DNA from: JBKHAJ01 sp964641125 | GTDB lineage: Bacteria; Spirochaetota; Spirochaetia; SPDA01; CAZSGZ01 | Length of the DNA stretch: 64,000 bases | Direction: 5' to 3' | NCBI GenBank assembly: GCA_964641125.1 | Contig: CAZXMO010000008.1 | Coordinates: 1-64,000, forward strand | Shown here: positions 42,638 through 50,780 of the stretch, in pieces | Numbering within the stretch: position 1 is the stretch's first letter | Layout: every line of letters begins with the position of its first letter | The notes under the pieces: generated by a model | What the model saw: only the letters and a program-made list of their open reading frames with translations | Database searches by the model: none | Told to the model about the DNA's origin: nothing | Position numbers and translations under genes: made by a program

Positions 42638-43987
42638 CTACATTCCTCGTTCCGGAATCTTAAGAATTGTTCCCTCCCGGATGATTCCGGACAAGTCCAA
42701 GCCGTTCGCCCGGGCAAGCTCCTCGAGGGAGACACCGAACCGCCGGGAGATGCTCCACAGGGTATCTCCCTTCCGGACGGTGTACCGGGGGGAATATCCC
42801 GAGGGGCCCTCCGCCAAGGCTGCGGTATGTTGACCCGCAAAGGACGGGACCTCTTCGAAGGCGGGGATAACCAGATGGGTGCCTATCTGCAGAAGGGTGG
42901 GGCGAACACCTAAATTGTACCGTCGTATCATGTCGACCGACACTCCGTAATGCCTCGAAAGGGCGTAGAGGGTGTCCCCCTCCCGGACCGTGTACACATG
43001 GAACCGCATGAGCCGGATCTCCGGATCTTCGAGGGTCTTAGTTATCACATCGGCATAATCGGAGGGAACCTTCAGAAAATAGGGGGAAGAATCAGGAGGG
43101 GTAACCGGGTAGTTGAGCTCGGCGTTTCCCCTCTTTAGGAGTTCCAAAGGAACTCCCGCGCGGTCGGCGAGAATCCTGATATCCACCGGTTTCTCCACGG
43201 GAATCCGGGCCCATTCGAGGGGCTTCTCCCAGCTTACCGGAAGCCCGTGGCGTCCGGGATAGGAGCACAGTGCGGCGGCGGCCAGGAATTTGGGAATGTA
43301 CCGGACGGTCTCGGACGGGAGGTGTCCGCCCTCGGCGAGGGCCCAATAATCGGAAACCCCCGCCGCGGCGATACTCCTCTGCATCTTTCCGAGGCCGCAG
43401 TTGTAGGCGGCTACCGCGAGGAGCCAATCCCCGAGCTGTTCGTAGTTGTACAAGAGTTTCTTGATCGCCGAATCGGTGGCCTTCCAGAAATCCTTCCGGT
43501 CGTCGGTCCACCGGTCTATCCGCATATCGGGATAGATACTGTTTTGCATGAACTGCCACATTCCCTTGGCCCCGGAAGGAGAGGTAGCGTAGTCGCGAAA
43601 TTCGGACTCTATCACCGGGAGAAACCGGAGTTCCCTCGGTGCCCCATAGTGGACGAGTCTTTCGGAGATATGACCGAGATAGGGCCGTCCTCTCTCCAGG
43701 GCCTTCCCTATCCAGTCGAGGTTTTCCCGTTCGATGTAGGCATCCAGATACCGCGTAACGAGGGGGTGCTCTTCGAAGGAGAGGGAGTAATACATAGGCC
43801 CCGCCGGTCCCTGGAGAGATTCCAGGGGCCCCTCCGAGGAGGCGGCGGGAGGACTCGGAGGCGCGGAAAGGGGGGGTGTCTGTCCGCTCCGGGGCGCCAA
43901 GGGAATTGCGAAGCTATGGATCGGCGTCAGGAGGACGAGAAATACCGCGAGAAACAGTGCCTTCGGGAACGGGACCGGTTTCCTCAC
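42638..43987 (-). CDS. Membrane-bound lytic transglycosylase with two LysM domains (MltD-like)
   Basis: A 449-aa peptidoglycan-cleaving enzyme. Signal sequence ending near HSFA, SLT catalytic domain at about 110-240 with catalytic Glu in LPVIESEFRDYATSPSGAKG and the AYNCGLGK motif, then two LysM repeats (YTVREGDTLYALS and YTVRKGDTLWSIS) that bind the glycan. The GTG start at 43987 overlaps the stop of the preceding gene (GTGA) and has GGAAGAG. The frame is open further upstream, but that lies inside the preceding gene. Confidence 0.9.
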   Translation of the reverse strand: MRKPVPFPKALFLAVFLVLLTPIHSFAIPLAPRSGQTPPLSAPPSPPAASSEGPLESLQGPAGPMYYSLSFEEHPLVTRYLDAYIERENLDWIGKALERGRPYLGHISERLVHYGAPRELRFLPVIESEFRDYATSPSGAKGMWQFMQNSIYPDMRIDRWTDDRKDFWKATDSAIKKLLYNYEQLGDWLLAVAAYNCGLGKMQRSIAAAGVSDYWALAEGGHLPSETVRYIPKFLAAAALCSYPGRHGLPVSWEKPLEWARIPVEKPVDIRILADRAGVPLELLKRGNAELNYPVTPPDSSPYFLKVPSDYADVITKTLEDPEIRLMRFHVYTVREGDTLYALSRHYGVSVDMIRRYNLGVRPTLLQIGTHLVIPAFEEVPSFAGQHTAALAEGPSGYSPRYTVRKGDTLWSISRRFGVSLEELARANGLDLSGIIREGTILKIPERGM

Positions 43988-45057
43988 AGCTCTTCCGTGG
44001 AGCTTCCTGTAAAGGGCTTTTCCCCGAGGTAGATCCCCGCCCATTCCCATTGGCCGTGTTTTTCGGGGTCCGCGGGGAAGTGGATCTTTCTGAAGTAGAG
44101 GTACCATGTCTTTATCCGATAGGACCAGCCGGTGGTCTTCAAATAGGCTTCCCGAGCGTTGGAATCGGTGTCCAGCTCGGAGCTGCACCTGACTCGTGAA
44201 TTGAGAAAGGTGCCGAGATTGTAGACGAAGGTTTCGTCCACCTGGGATTCCTGCTGCTCCCAGGAGGTGGTAAAGAAGCTGACCAGGGACATAAACTCTC
44301 TCAATCTCCAGGGCTGTCCCCAGTTGATCGCCTTCTTGACTTCGGCGACCAGAACGCCGAGATCATCCACCGTCCAGTCGCTCCCGTCGTAGGTGTAGAG
44401 GCGGACCAGCTGCTCCACGTGGGTGTACGCCTCGGGAGCTCCGGGTACGTAGGTGTCCGGATACTTGAGATAATTCATATACGCCTGGATGGAGAGGTCC
44501 CATTCCCCTAATTCCTCGTAGGTCTTGGCCAGCTTATAATAGGTAAGTCCCTTGTCGATCTCGTCCTCGAACCGGGACAGGAGCTCCTTGTAGTAGGTGA
44601 CCCGGTTTTCGGGATGGACTGAGAATTGGATCAGCTCCTTGAGGCTCAGGAGATGGACCGACCTGTCCCTCACGAGGAGATCCGGATAATTGCGGAGTAT
44701 CCGCTCGTAGTAATGGGTGGCAAAGGGATAGGCTTCACTCAGCTTGTAGTTCTGGGCTACGATGAAGAGATAGTAAGCGTTGAAGGGATCCTCAGGGTGA
44801 TTTTCTACATAGGTGGTCAATAACAGGTTGAGCTTTTCCGTTTCCCCCTGTTCATGGAGGATCTTGATTATTTGCTGGAGGAGGATGAACCTGCTTTCGT
44901 TTTGGTCCGCGGAGTTTTCCAGATGGTGAAAAAGATTCTTGAGCTCCGACCGCTGCTCCTGGGACCCGGTCATATAGTATGAGTTAGGGGAGGCGCAGGC
45001 GTAGACAATTGTTACGAAAACGACAACGAGCGGGACGATGAGTATATGCCTTTTCAT
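43984..45057 (-). CDS. TPR-like lipoprotein
   Basis: A 357-aa predicted lipoprotein (lipobox TIVYAC near 17-22) with helical repeats, e.g. YYKLAKTYEELGEWDLSIQAYMNYLK, typical of tetratricopeptide-like outer-membrane assembly or peptidoglycan-associated factors. Specific family not recognised. First gene of the operon with the lytic transglycosylase and the FlgP-like protein. Translation may be coupled to a six-codon upstream frame at 45054-45074. Confidence 0.8.
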   Translation of the reverse strand: MKRHILIVPLVVVFVTIVYACASPNSYYMTGSQEQRSELKNLFHHLENSADQNESRFILLQQIIKILHEQGETEKLNLLLTTYVENHPEDPFNAYYLFIVAQNYKLSEAYPFATHYYERILRNYPDLLVRDRSVHLLSLKELIQFSVHPENRVTYYKELLSRFEDEIDKGLTYYKLAKTYEELGEWDLSIQAYMNYLKYPDTYVPGAPEAYTHVEQLVRLYTYDGSDWTVDDLGVLVAEVKKAINWGQPWRLREFMSLVSFFTTSWEQQESQVDETFVYNLGTFLNSRVRCSSELDTDSNAREAYLKTTGWSYRIKTWYLYFRKIHFPADPEKHGQWEWAGIYLGEKPFTGSSTEEL

Positions 45058-45074
45058 CTCGGAGATGCTATCAT
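45054..45074 (-). promoter_or_regulatory. Six-codon upstream ORF before the TPR lipoprotein
   Basis: ATG ATA GCA TCT CCG AGA TGA, preceded by GGAGG at ideal distance. Its stop overlaps the ATG of the lipoprotein gene, which itself has no ribosome site. This suggests translation by re-initiation. Confidence 0.4.
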
Positions 45075-45167
45075 ACCGTCCCTCCTGTTGGCAAGGACTC
45101 GACTTATTTGTTACACTAACCGACACGTCCCCTATACCGCGCTCAGCACCTATGTGAAGGAGTACCT

Positions 45168-46379
45168 ATGGCTGATATCATACGTAAGACGGGAGACACC
45201 CTCTCCGTACCCGACTCGTGCATCATCCCCTACATCGAGGGAGACGGTATCGGTCCCGATATATGGAAGGCCGCGGTCGGCGTCTTCGACGCGGCGGTGG
45301 AAAAGGCCTACTCCGGCAAGCGGTCGGTGGAATGGAAGGAAGTCCTGGCGGGAGAGAAGGGTTACAACGAGACCGGAAGCTGGCTTCCCGATGAAACCTT
45401 GAAGCGGTTCCAGGAACACCTCGTCGGGATCAAGGGGCCCCTGACAACACCTGTGGGCGGCGGGTTTCGGAGCCTTAACGTAACACTGAGGCAGAAGCTC
45501 GAGCTTTACGTCTGTCTCCGTCCGGTAAAGCACTATCCGGGGATCCCTTCGCCGGTGAAGCGTCCCGAAGAGATCGACATGGTCGTATTTCGTGAAAACA
45601 CCGAGGACGTCTACGCCGGATTCGAGACCCCGGCGAATGATCCGGATACGGCAAAGCTCATATCCTTCCTTAAACGTGAGATGAACTGGACCGTTAGGGA
45701 GGATTCCGGAATCGGTATAAAACCGATAAGCAGGTCCGGGACGCGAAGATTGGTTCGCGCCGCCGTCGAGTATGCCGTTGATCACGGAAGACGGAGCGTT
45801 ACCCTGGTCCACAAGGGCAATATTATGAAATTCACCGAAGGGGCTTTTCGCTCCTGGGGGTACGAGCTCGCTAAGGAGGAATTCAGCGACGCCGTGGTCG
45901 CCTGGGATGAGCTCGGCGGTGGTGAGGTGCCTCCGGGGAAGATCCTCATAAAGGATGTCATAGCCGATGCGTTTCTCCAGCAGATTTTGACTCGCCCCGC
46001 AGAGTACGATGTGATAGCGACGATGAACCTGAACGGAGACTACATCTCCGACGCTTTGGCCGCGCAGGTGGGGGGAATCGGGATAGCCCCCGGGGCCAAC
46101 ATCAACTTCGAAACCGGACATGCCGTTTTCGAGGCGACCCATGGGACCGCGCCGAAATACGCCGGTAAAAACATGGTCAATCCGAGTTCGCTGATCCTCT
46201 CGGGGAAGCTCATGTTCGACTATCTCGGCTGGAAGGAAGCGGCCGACCTCATCGAAGGGGGTATGGAGGGAGCCATCAGGGACAAGACCGTGACCTACGA
46301 TTTTGCCCGGCTCATGGACAACGCAACCAAGGTATCCACGAGCGAGTTTGGGGAAAGCATCGTGGAACACATGAAATAA
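45168..46379 (+). CDS. icd: NADP-dependent isocitrate dehydrogenase
   Basis: A 403-aa TCA/glutamate-precursor enzyme making 2-oxoglutarate. Substrate residues lie in PLTTPVGGGFRSLNVTLRQKL, phosphoserine-loop region GGGFRSLNV, metal/catalytic segment NLNGDYISDALAAQVGG and ATHGTAPKYAG in the nucleotide site. Length and residues match the bacterial NADP type; the cofactor is inferred. AAGGAGTACCT precedes the ATG. Confidence 0.93.
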   Translation: MADIIRKTGDTLSVPDSCIIPYIEGDGIGPDIWKAAVGVFDAAVEKAYSGKRSVEWKEVLAGEKGYNETGSWLPDETLKRFQEHLVGIKGPLTTPVGGGFRSLNVTLRQKLELYVCLRPVKHYPGIPSPVKRPEEIDMVVFRENTEDVYAGFETPANDPDTAKLISFLKREMNWTVREDSGIGIKPISRSGTRRLVRAAVEYAVDHGRRSVTLVHKGNIMKFTEGAFRSWGYELAKEEFSDAVVAWDELGGGEVPPGKILIKDVIADAFLQQILTRPAEYDVIATMNLNGDYISDALAAQVGGIGIAPGANINFETGHAVFEATHGTAPKYAGKNMVNPSSLILSGKLMFDYLGWKEAADLIEGGMEGAIRDKTVTYDFARLMDNATKVSTSEFGESIVEHMK

Positions 46380-46381
46380 AG

Positions 46382-47977
46382 GTGAAAGTCAGGCTACTTT
46401 TTTGGGCGGCGTTCTGTGCGTGGGCGTGTCTCTCGGTGATTCTCCCCGGATGCGCGGGAACGCCCTCTCCGGGCGCTCCGGCGGTGAACGGGTCGAAAAC
46501 CGAAATCCAGCAGAAAGAACCCCCCGTCGTAACCGAGGCCCGGAGACTCATCCGCTTCGGGACCCCCGAATCGATTCGGGAGGGGGTGGAGGCACTCTCC
46601 GGTTCCCCGGCAATCAACTCGCAAGCCGGAGAACGTCTCGCCTTTGCAGGATGGGCCATACATACCCTGGTCTATCCTCAGATCGATTTTCCCCTCGAGG
46701 TAAGAGAACCGGAGGAAGGGGACCAGCTCCTATCTCTCTACAGGGATGCTGAACGGGGGGAGTTTTCACCCTACCTCGAGAGCTGGGACATTTTTCTCGA
46801 AATCATCATTACTTCCCTCGCCGTCTTAAACAGCGATGATCCCGACATCCTGACCTTAGGAGGACTTGCCGCTCAATCAGCCCTGGTACAGGATGTTGAA
46901 AGCGTTCTCCCCTCCTACGTTCTCGGTGTGGTCGCCGAAAAAGAGGGACGCTTCGATGACGCCATCTCCCTGTACACCGATGCTCTCGTTACGGCGGAGA
47001 GCTGCTATCCGGCCCGGGTCGGGCTGGCACGAATCCTTAGCGGGCTCGAGCGGTACGAGGCGGCTCTCGAGCAGCTGGATGTACTCACGGAAGAATTTCC
47101 CCGGAATCAGGGGTTTGCGTTTTCCCGGGCCGAGATATTGAGCACCCTGGGACGATACGAGGAGGTGCGGAAAGCCGTCGAGGTCATCGAGGAACGCTTC
47201 GGCGGCGACGTGGACCGGAGCCGGATTATCCTCCTGGAGGCCCGAAGGCTCCTGGGAATGAACAAGCCCCGTGAAGCCTTGAGTGTTCTCGCTCCCGTCA
47301 CGGAGGGCAAAACCGCCTTGCCCGATGTCCTGGCCGCGGCGGGCCGGGCGGCCGCGGGAGCGGGGGAGCTCGAGACCGCTGTCGGGTATCTCCAGAGGGC
47401 GGTGGACGCGGGAGACGGGAGCTCGAAAACCCGGGAGCTCCTCTTCCGTACGGCCGTCAACGCCGGGATGTATGCCAAGGCCCTGCCCCTGGCGGAAGAT
47501 GTTCTCAGGAGCACCTCTTCCCGGGCCGCCCGTTTTGCGGCCGCCCGGCTGTACCTGGAAACCGGAGCGGTTACCGAGTCCCTGGAACTTTCCGGCCCCC
47601 TCTACGAAGAGAATCCGGTCAATCCTGAATATCTCTTGATCTATATTCGCGGGCTCATGCTTGCCAACCGGGGCACCGAAGCCCTTCCCATCATAGAGGA
47701 GGGCCTCGAATTTATTCAGGACCGTCAAATTCGAAGTACCCTCCACTATTTGGCGGGGCGCCTTTACGAATCCCGAGACCGGAGGATCGAGGCGTTTCAG
47801 GCGGCACTTTTCGAGAACATGAAAAACTCCAACGCCCTTATCGCTCTGTCCGACGAGTTCGCCGCTATCGGTGAGTACCTCAAAGCTTACCGGTACATGA
47901 CCCAGGCCCAGGCCCTCTTTCCGGATAATCAATCGGTACGCCTCCGGGTCGAAGAATTGGAGGCCTTGATTGACTAG
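46382..47977 (+). CDS. TPR-repeat lipoprotein
   Basis: A 531-aa predicted lipoprotein starting at GTG, with lipobox ILPGC near 21-25. From about residue 180 on there are many 34-residue tetratricopeptide repeats (for example GRFDDAISLYTDALVTAE and ERYEAALEQLDVLTEEFP). A protein-interaction scaffold at the cell envelope is likely. It starts 2 nt after icd, so it is cotranscribed although functionally unrelated. Confidence 0.87.
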   Translation: MKVRLLFWAAFCAWACLSVILPGCAGTPSPGAPAVNGSKTEIQQKEPPVVTEARRLIRFGTPESIREGVEALSGSPAINSQAGERLAFAGWAIHTLVYPQIDFPLEVREPEEGDQLLSLYRDAERGEFSPYLESWDIFLEIIITSLAVLNSDDPDILTLGGLAAQSALVQDVESVLPSYVLGVVAEKEGRFDDAISLYTDALVTAESCYPARVGLARILSGLERYEAALEQLDVLTEEFPRNQGFAFSRAEILSTLGRYEEVRKAVEVIEERFGGDVDRSRIILLEARRLLGMNKPREALSVLAPVTEGKTALPDVLAAAGRAAAGAGELETAVGYLQRAVDAGDGSSKTRELLFRTAVNAGMYAKALPLAEDVLRSTSSRAARFAAARLYLETGAVTESLELSGPLYEENPVNPEYLLIYIRGLMLANRGTEALPIIEEGLEFIQDRQIRSTLHYLAGRLYESRDRRIEAFQAALFENMKNSNALIALSDEFAAIGEYLKAYRYMTQAQALFPDNQSVRLRVEELEALID

Positions 47978-48476
47978 ATTGATCGGAATCTCCGGCCGGC
48001 GTACCCGTCATAGAGGGTATTCCCCTGTGCTTGTGCTCACATTTTTGCTCTGCCTGCTCCCGGGGTTTCCCCTCCGGGGGCAGGAGTTCCGCTTCGCCGA
48101 GCCTGCCCGATTCCTGGGTATGACCTTGGAGTCGGCTCTGGAGGAACTCGGAGAACCCGAGACGTTCTATCCCTTCAGGGGTGAAACCTCGAACCAGGAT
48201 ACGGTGGTTTTCTATTATCCCGAGCATGTCTACCTCTACTGGTTCGAGAACCGGGTGTGGCAGGTCCGTTTCGATCATCGCTTCGAGGGCCCGGTAATGG
48301 GCATCAGTTTCGGCGAGGACCGGCTGGAGGTCAAGAAGCTCCTCGGACCTCCGGACTATCAGGACGAAGTGAGTTTCGTTTACGAGCTGGAACACAGTCC
48401 CTTTCCGGTCCGCGCACGGGTCTTCTTCGTCGAGGACGCGCTCCACGATATATACATCTACCGGGGCGATTTCTGA
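47970..48476 (+). CDS. Exported protein of unknown function
   Basis: A 168-aa protein with a signal peptide (hydrophobic LVLTFLLCLLPGFPL, likely cut after LRGQ). The mature domain is about 130 residues, with two similar halves (FLGMTLESALEELGEPETFY and GISFGEDRLEVKKLLGPPDYQ), reminiscent of SmpA/OmlA-like duplicated folds; not certain. The TTG start at 47970 has GGAGG 6 nt upstream and overlaps the TPR gene by 8 nt; its stop overlaps the aroDE start. Confidence 0.75.
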   Translation: MTRLIGISGRRTRHRGYSPVLVLTFLLCLLPGFPLRGQEFRFAEPARFLGMTLESALEELGEPETFYPFRGETSNQDTVVFYYPEHVYLYWFENRVWQVRFDHRFEGPVMGISFGEDRLEVKKLLGPPDYQDEVSFVYELEHSPFPVRARVFFVEDALHDIYIYRGDF

Positions 48477-49987
48477 TGATCTGTCTGTCTCTGACCGAGC
48501 GGAGACTCGAAGATAATCTTGAGGTCGCCGAAGCTCAAGCGGACCATGCGGACTGCTGTGAGCTGAGGGCCGATTTTCTCGAGCCCGAGGAGTTGGCCTC
48601 TCTCGACCGTTTCCCCCGCCTTCTGGGTAAGCCGTGCATCCTGACCCTGCGCAGGAGGTGTGACGGGGGGCTTTTCGACGGAACGGATGCCGAGAGGGCG
48701 GCCGTTTTCCGGCGGTGCGCCCGTTCGGGCTTCCGCTGGTTCGATTTCGAGCTCGATTTCCGAGCCGAGCTCCCCGTCCGGACAGGGGCGGAGACCGGGC
48801 CGGAGAAGGGGCCTCGAATAATCAGGTCTCATCACAATACCACGGGAATGGACTCCGACCTTACGGCTATTGCCCGATATTTAAGCGAAAACGAAAACGA
48901 GATACCCAAGATCGCCGTCACTCCGAGAAGTACCGCGGAGCTCTTCGCGCTTCTCGATCTCGCCGCGGAGCTCGGTTCGAGACTTAAAACCCGGGAAAAA
49001 ATCCTCCTCGGCATGGGGGAATGGGGATTCCCCACACGGGTGCTTCCGCTGCGGTTCGGCTCCTCCGTAAGCTACTGTACCGCGGGACCGGTCAGGGCGG
49101 CTCCGGGTCATGTGCCGCCTCAGGAGCTCGACCTTCTCTACCGTGTGCGGGCTCAGAGCGGAGGTACCCGGGTGTACGGCATTATCGGAAATCCGGTCAT
49201 GCACTCCCGCTCACCCTTCATCCATAACGCCGGATTCGCGGAGCTCGGGCTCGATGCCGTGTACGTTCCTTTTTTGACGGACGATCCCGCCCTCTTTCTC
49301 GACCGGGCGCAGGAGCTCGGAGTAGAAGGGCTGAGTGTTACGGTCCCCCACAAGCGGGCGGTTATTTCCCGCCTCGACGGGTCGGGTCCCGGGGTGGAGA
49401 AGGTAGGCGCCTGTAACACCGTCGTCCGCGGGGACGGCGGATGGACAGGATATAACTACGACGTTGCCGGGTTCCTCGAGCCGCTCAAACGTATATGGGA
49501 GAGTACCGGGAGGAAACACCGCAGGGCGGTGGTCCTCGGAGCCGGGGGGGCGGCCCGTGCCGCGGCGTACGCCCTCGTAACCGAGGGCCTCGAGGTAATT
49601 GTCCTCAACAGGACCCTCGAGAAGGCCCGCGCCCTCGCCCGGGATATCGGGTGCCGTGCGGCAAGGCTGGACGATGAGGGTATCGATGAGGCACGGAGTT
49701 ATACCGAGCTCATCGTGCAGACCACCTCTGCCGGTATGCACCCTCGCGAAGAGCTCGATCCTTTCGCCCCTTACGATTTTACCGGCGCTGAAACGATTTA
49801 CGAGATCATCTATGCTCCCCGGGAGACACGCCTCGTTCGGCGGGCCGAAAAAGCCGGGTGCCGGGTTATCTACGGAGAAGAGATGCTCCTCGAGCAGGCC
49901 TATCTCCAGTTCGAAAAGTTTACCGGCCGGTCCTATCCCCGGGAAGACCTACCGAAATACGATCGTATACTCCAAAGGCTCGTCTAA
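48476..49987 (+). CDS. aroDE: Fused 3-dehydroquinate dehydratase / shikimate dehydrogenase
   Basis: A 503-aa bifunctional enzyme for steps 3 and 4 of the shikimate pathway. Residues 1-215 are type I dehydroquinase (general-base His in IRSHHN, Schiff-base Lys in KIAVTPRS). Residues 220-503 are shikimate dehydrogenase (GNPVMHSRSPFIHNAGF, Lys in TVPHKR, NADP motif GAGGAARAA, NRTLEKA). Such AroDE fusions occur in plants, chlamydiae and some other bacteria. The ATG overlaps the stop of the preceding gene. Confidence 0.93.
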   Translation: MICLSLTERRLEDNLEVAEAQADHADCCELRADFLEPEELASLDRFPRLLGKPCILTLRRRCDGGLFDGTDAERAAVFRRCARSGFRWFDFELDFRAELPVRTGAETGPEKGPRIIRSHHNTTGMDSDLTAIARYLSENENEIPKIAVTPRSTAELFALLDLAAELGSRLKTREKILLGMGEWGFPTRVLPLRFGSSVSYCTAGPVRAAPGHVPPQELDLLYRVRAQSGGTRVYGIIGNPVMHSRSPFIHNAGFAELGLDAVYVPFLTDDPALFLDRAQELGVEGLSVTVPHKRAVISRLDGSGPGVEKVGACNTVVRGDGGWTGYNYDVAGFLEPLKRIWESTGRKHRRAVVLGAGGAARAAAYALVTEGLEVIVLNRTLEKARALARDIGCRAARLDDEGIDEARSYTELIVQTTSAGMHPREELDPFAPYDFTGAETIYEIIYAPRETRLVRRAEKAGCRVIYGEEMLLEQAYLQFEKFTGRSYPREDLPKYDRILQRLV

Positions 49988-50674
49988 GAGGAGGACCTTG
50001 ATCAAGGGTACCTTGAAGATGACGCTCTTTCCCTGGATCCGGCCGCCGGTCTGTCCGACTACGGTACCTTCGACATTGACCTTGAGCTCGATAGACGACC
50101 GCCTGAGACCTCGCGCGCTTGCCTCCCCGAAGGCGAGCTCTACCATCTCCACGTACTCTTCTTCGGTTATGTCCTCTCCCTCCTGGGGCCCGAACATCTC
50201 GAAGAAGGGATTGTCCACTACCGGAAACAGGGTCGAAATCTGACCGTAGTTCTCCTTGTTCAGGCGGACCCGCATGATCGTATTTTCACCGGAGGTGGTC
50301 AAGGAGATGATTCCGGCTTCGGTCAGCTCTTCCTGGCTCGCGAAGACCTTGCTTATATCCGCGAAGGTGAAATACCCTTCGAGGCGTCCGGTGCCGGTGG
50401 ATTCGACCTCCCGTAAGACGACCTCGTCCTTTTCGGCGAAATCCTCGCGGATCTTCGGGATATTGAAGATGTCCCCTTCCGGCAGTCCGCCCTCGGAAGA
50501 GAGCTCGGCCATTTCCCGGGCCGTATCGATGAAGTAAGGCTCCACTTTGAAGTCGAAGCTCACCGCTCCCGAACCGTCGGGCCTAAGGAGAGCCTCTTGC
50601 CGTATAACGCAGGATGTCGACGCTATCAGGATCGGCAGTACGAAACAAAGAAAAACATATTGTGATAATTTCAT
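49949..50674 (-). CDS. Predicted lipoprotein of unknown function
   Basis: A 241-aa lipoprotein (lipobox IASTSC near 18-22) with acidic, beta-rich sequence (VIRQEALLRPDGSGAVSFDF). The opening resembles lipoproteins of the LPPM/DUF3153 kind, in which the conserved feature is a Gly/Ser-rich strand after the Cys; not certain. AAGGAAG precedes the start. Its last 39 nt overlap the end of aroDE on the opposite strand. Confidence 0.75.
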   Translation of the reverse strand: MKLSQYVFLCFVLPILIASTSCVIRQEALLRPDGSGAVSFDFKVEPYFIDTAREMAELSSEGGLPEGDIFNIPKIREDFAEKDEVVLREVESTGTGRLEGYFTFADISKVFASQEELTEAGIISLTTSGENTIMRVRLNKENYGQISTLFPVVDNPFFEMFGPQEGEDITEEEYVEMVELAFGEASARGLRRSSIELKVNVEGTVVGQTGGRIQGKSVIFKVPLIKVLLLDEPLEYTIVFR

Positions 50675-50780
50675 AGTAACTTCCTTGGATATTGGATCCT
50701 ACTATATACCCTATTCACGAAATTTGAAAGCTCCCCGGGGAGAATTGACAGCAATTGGAGGAATTTGTAGGATCGATCCA

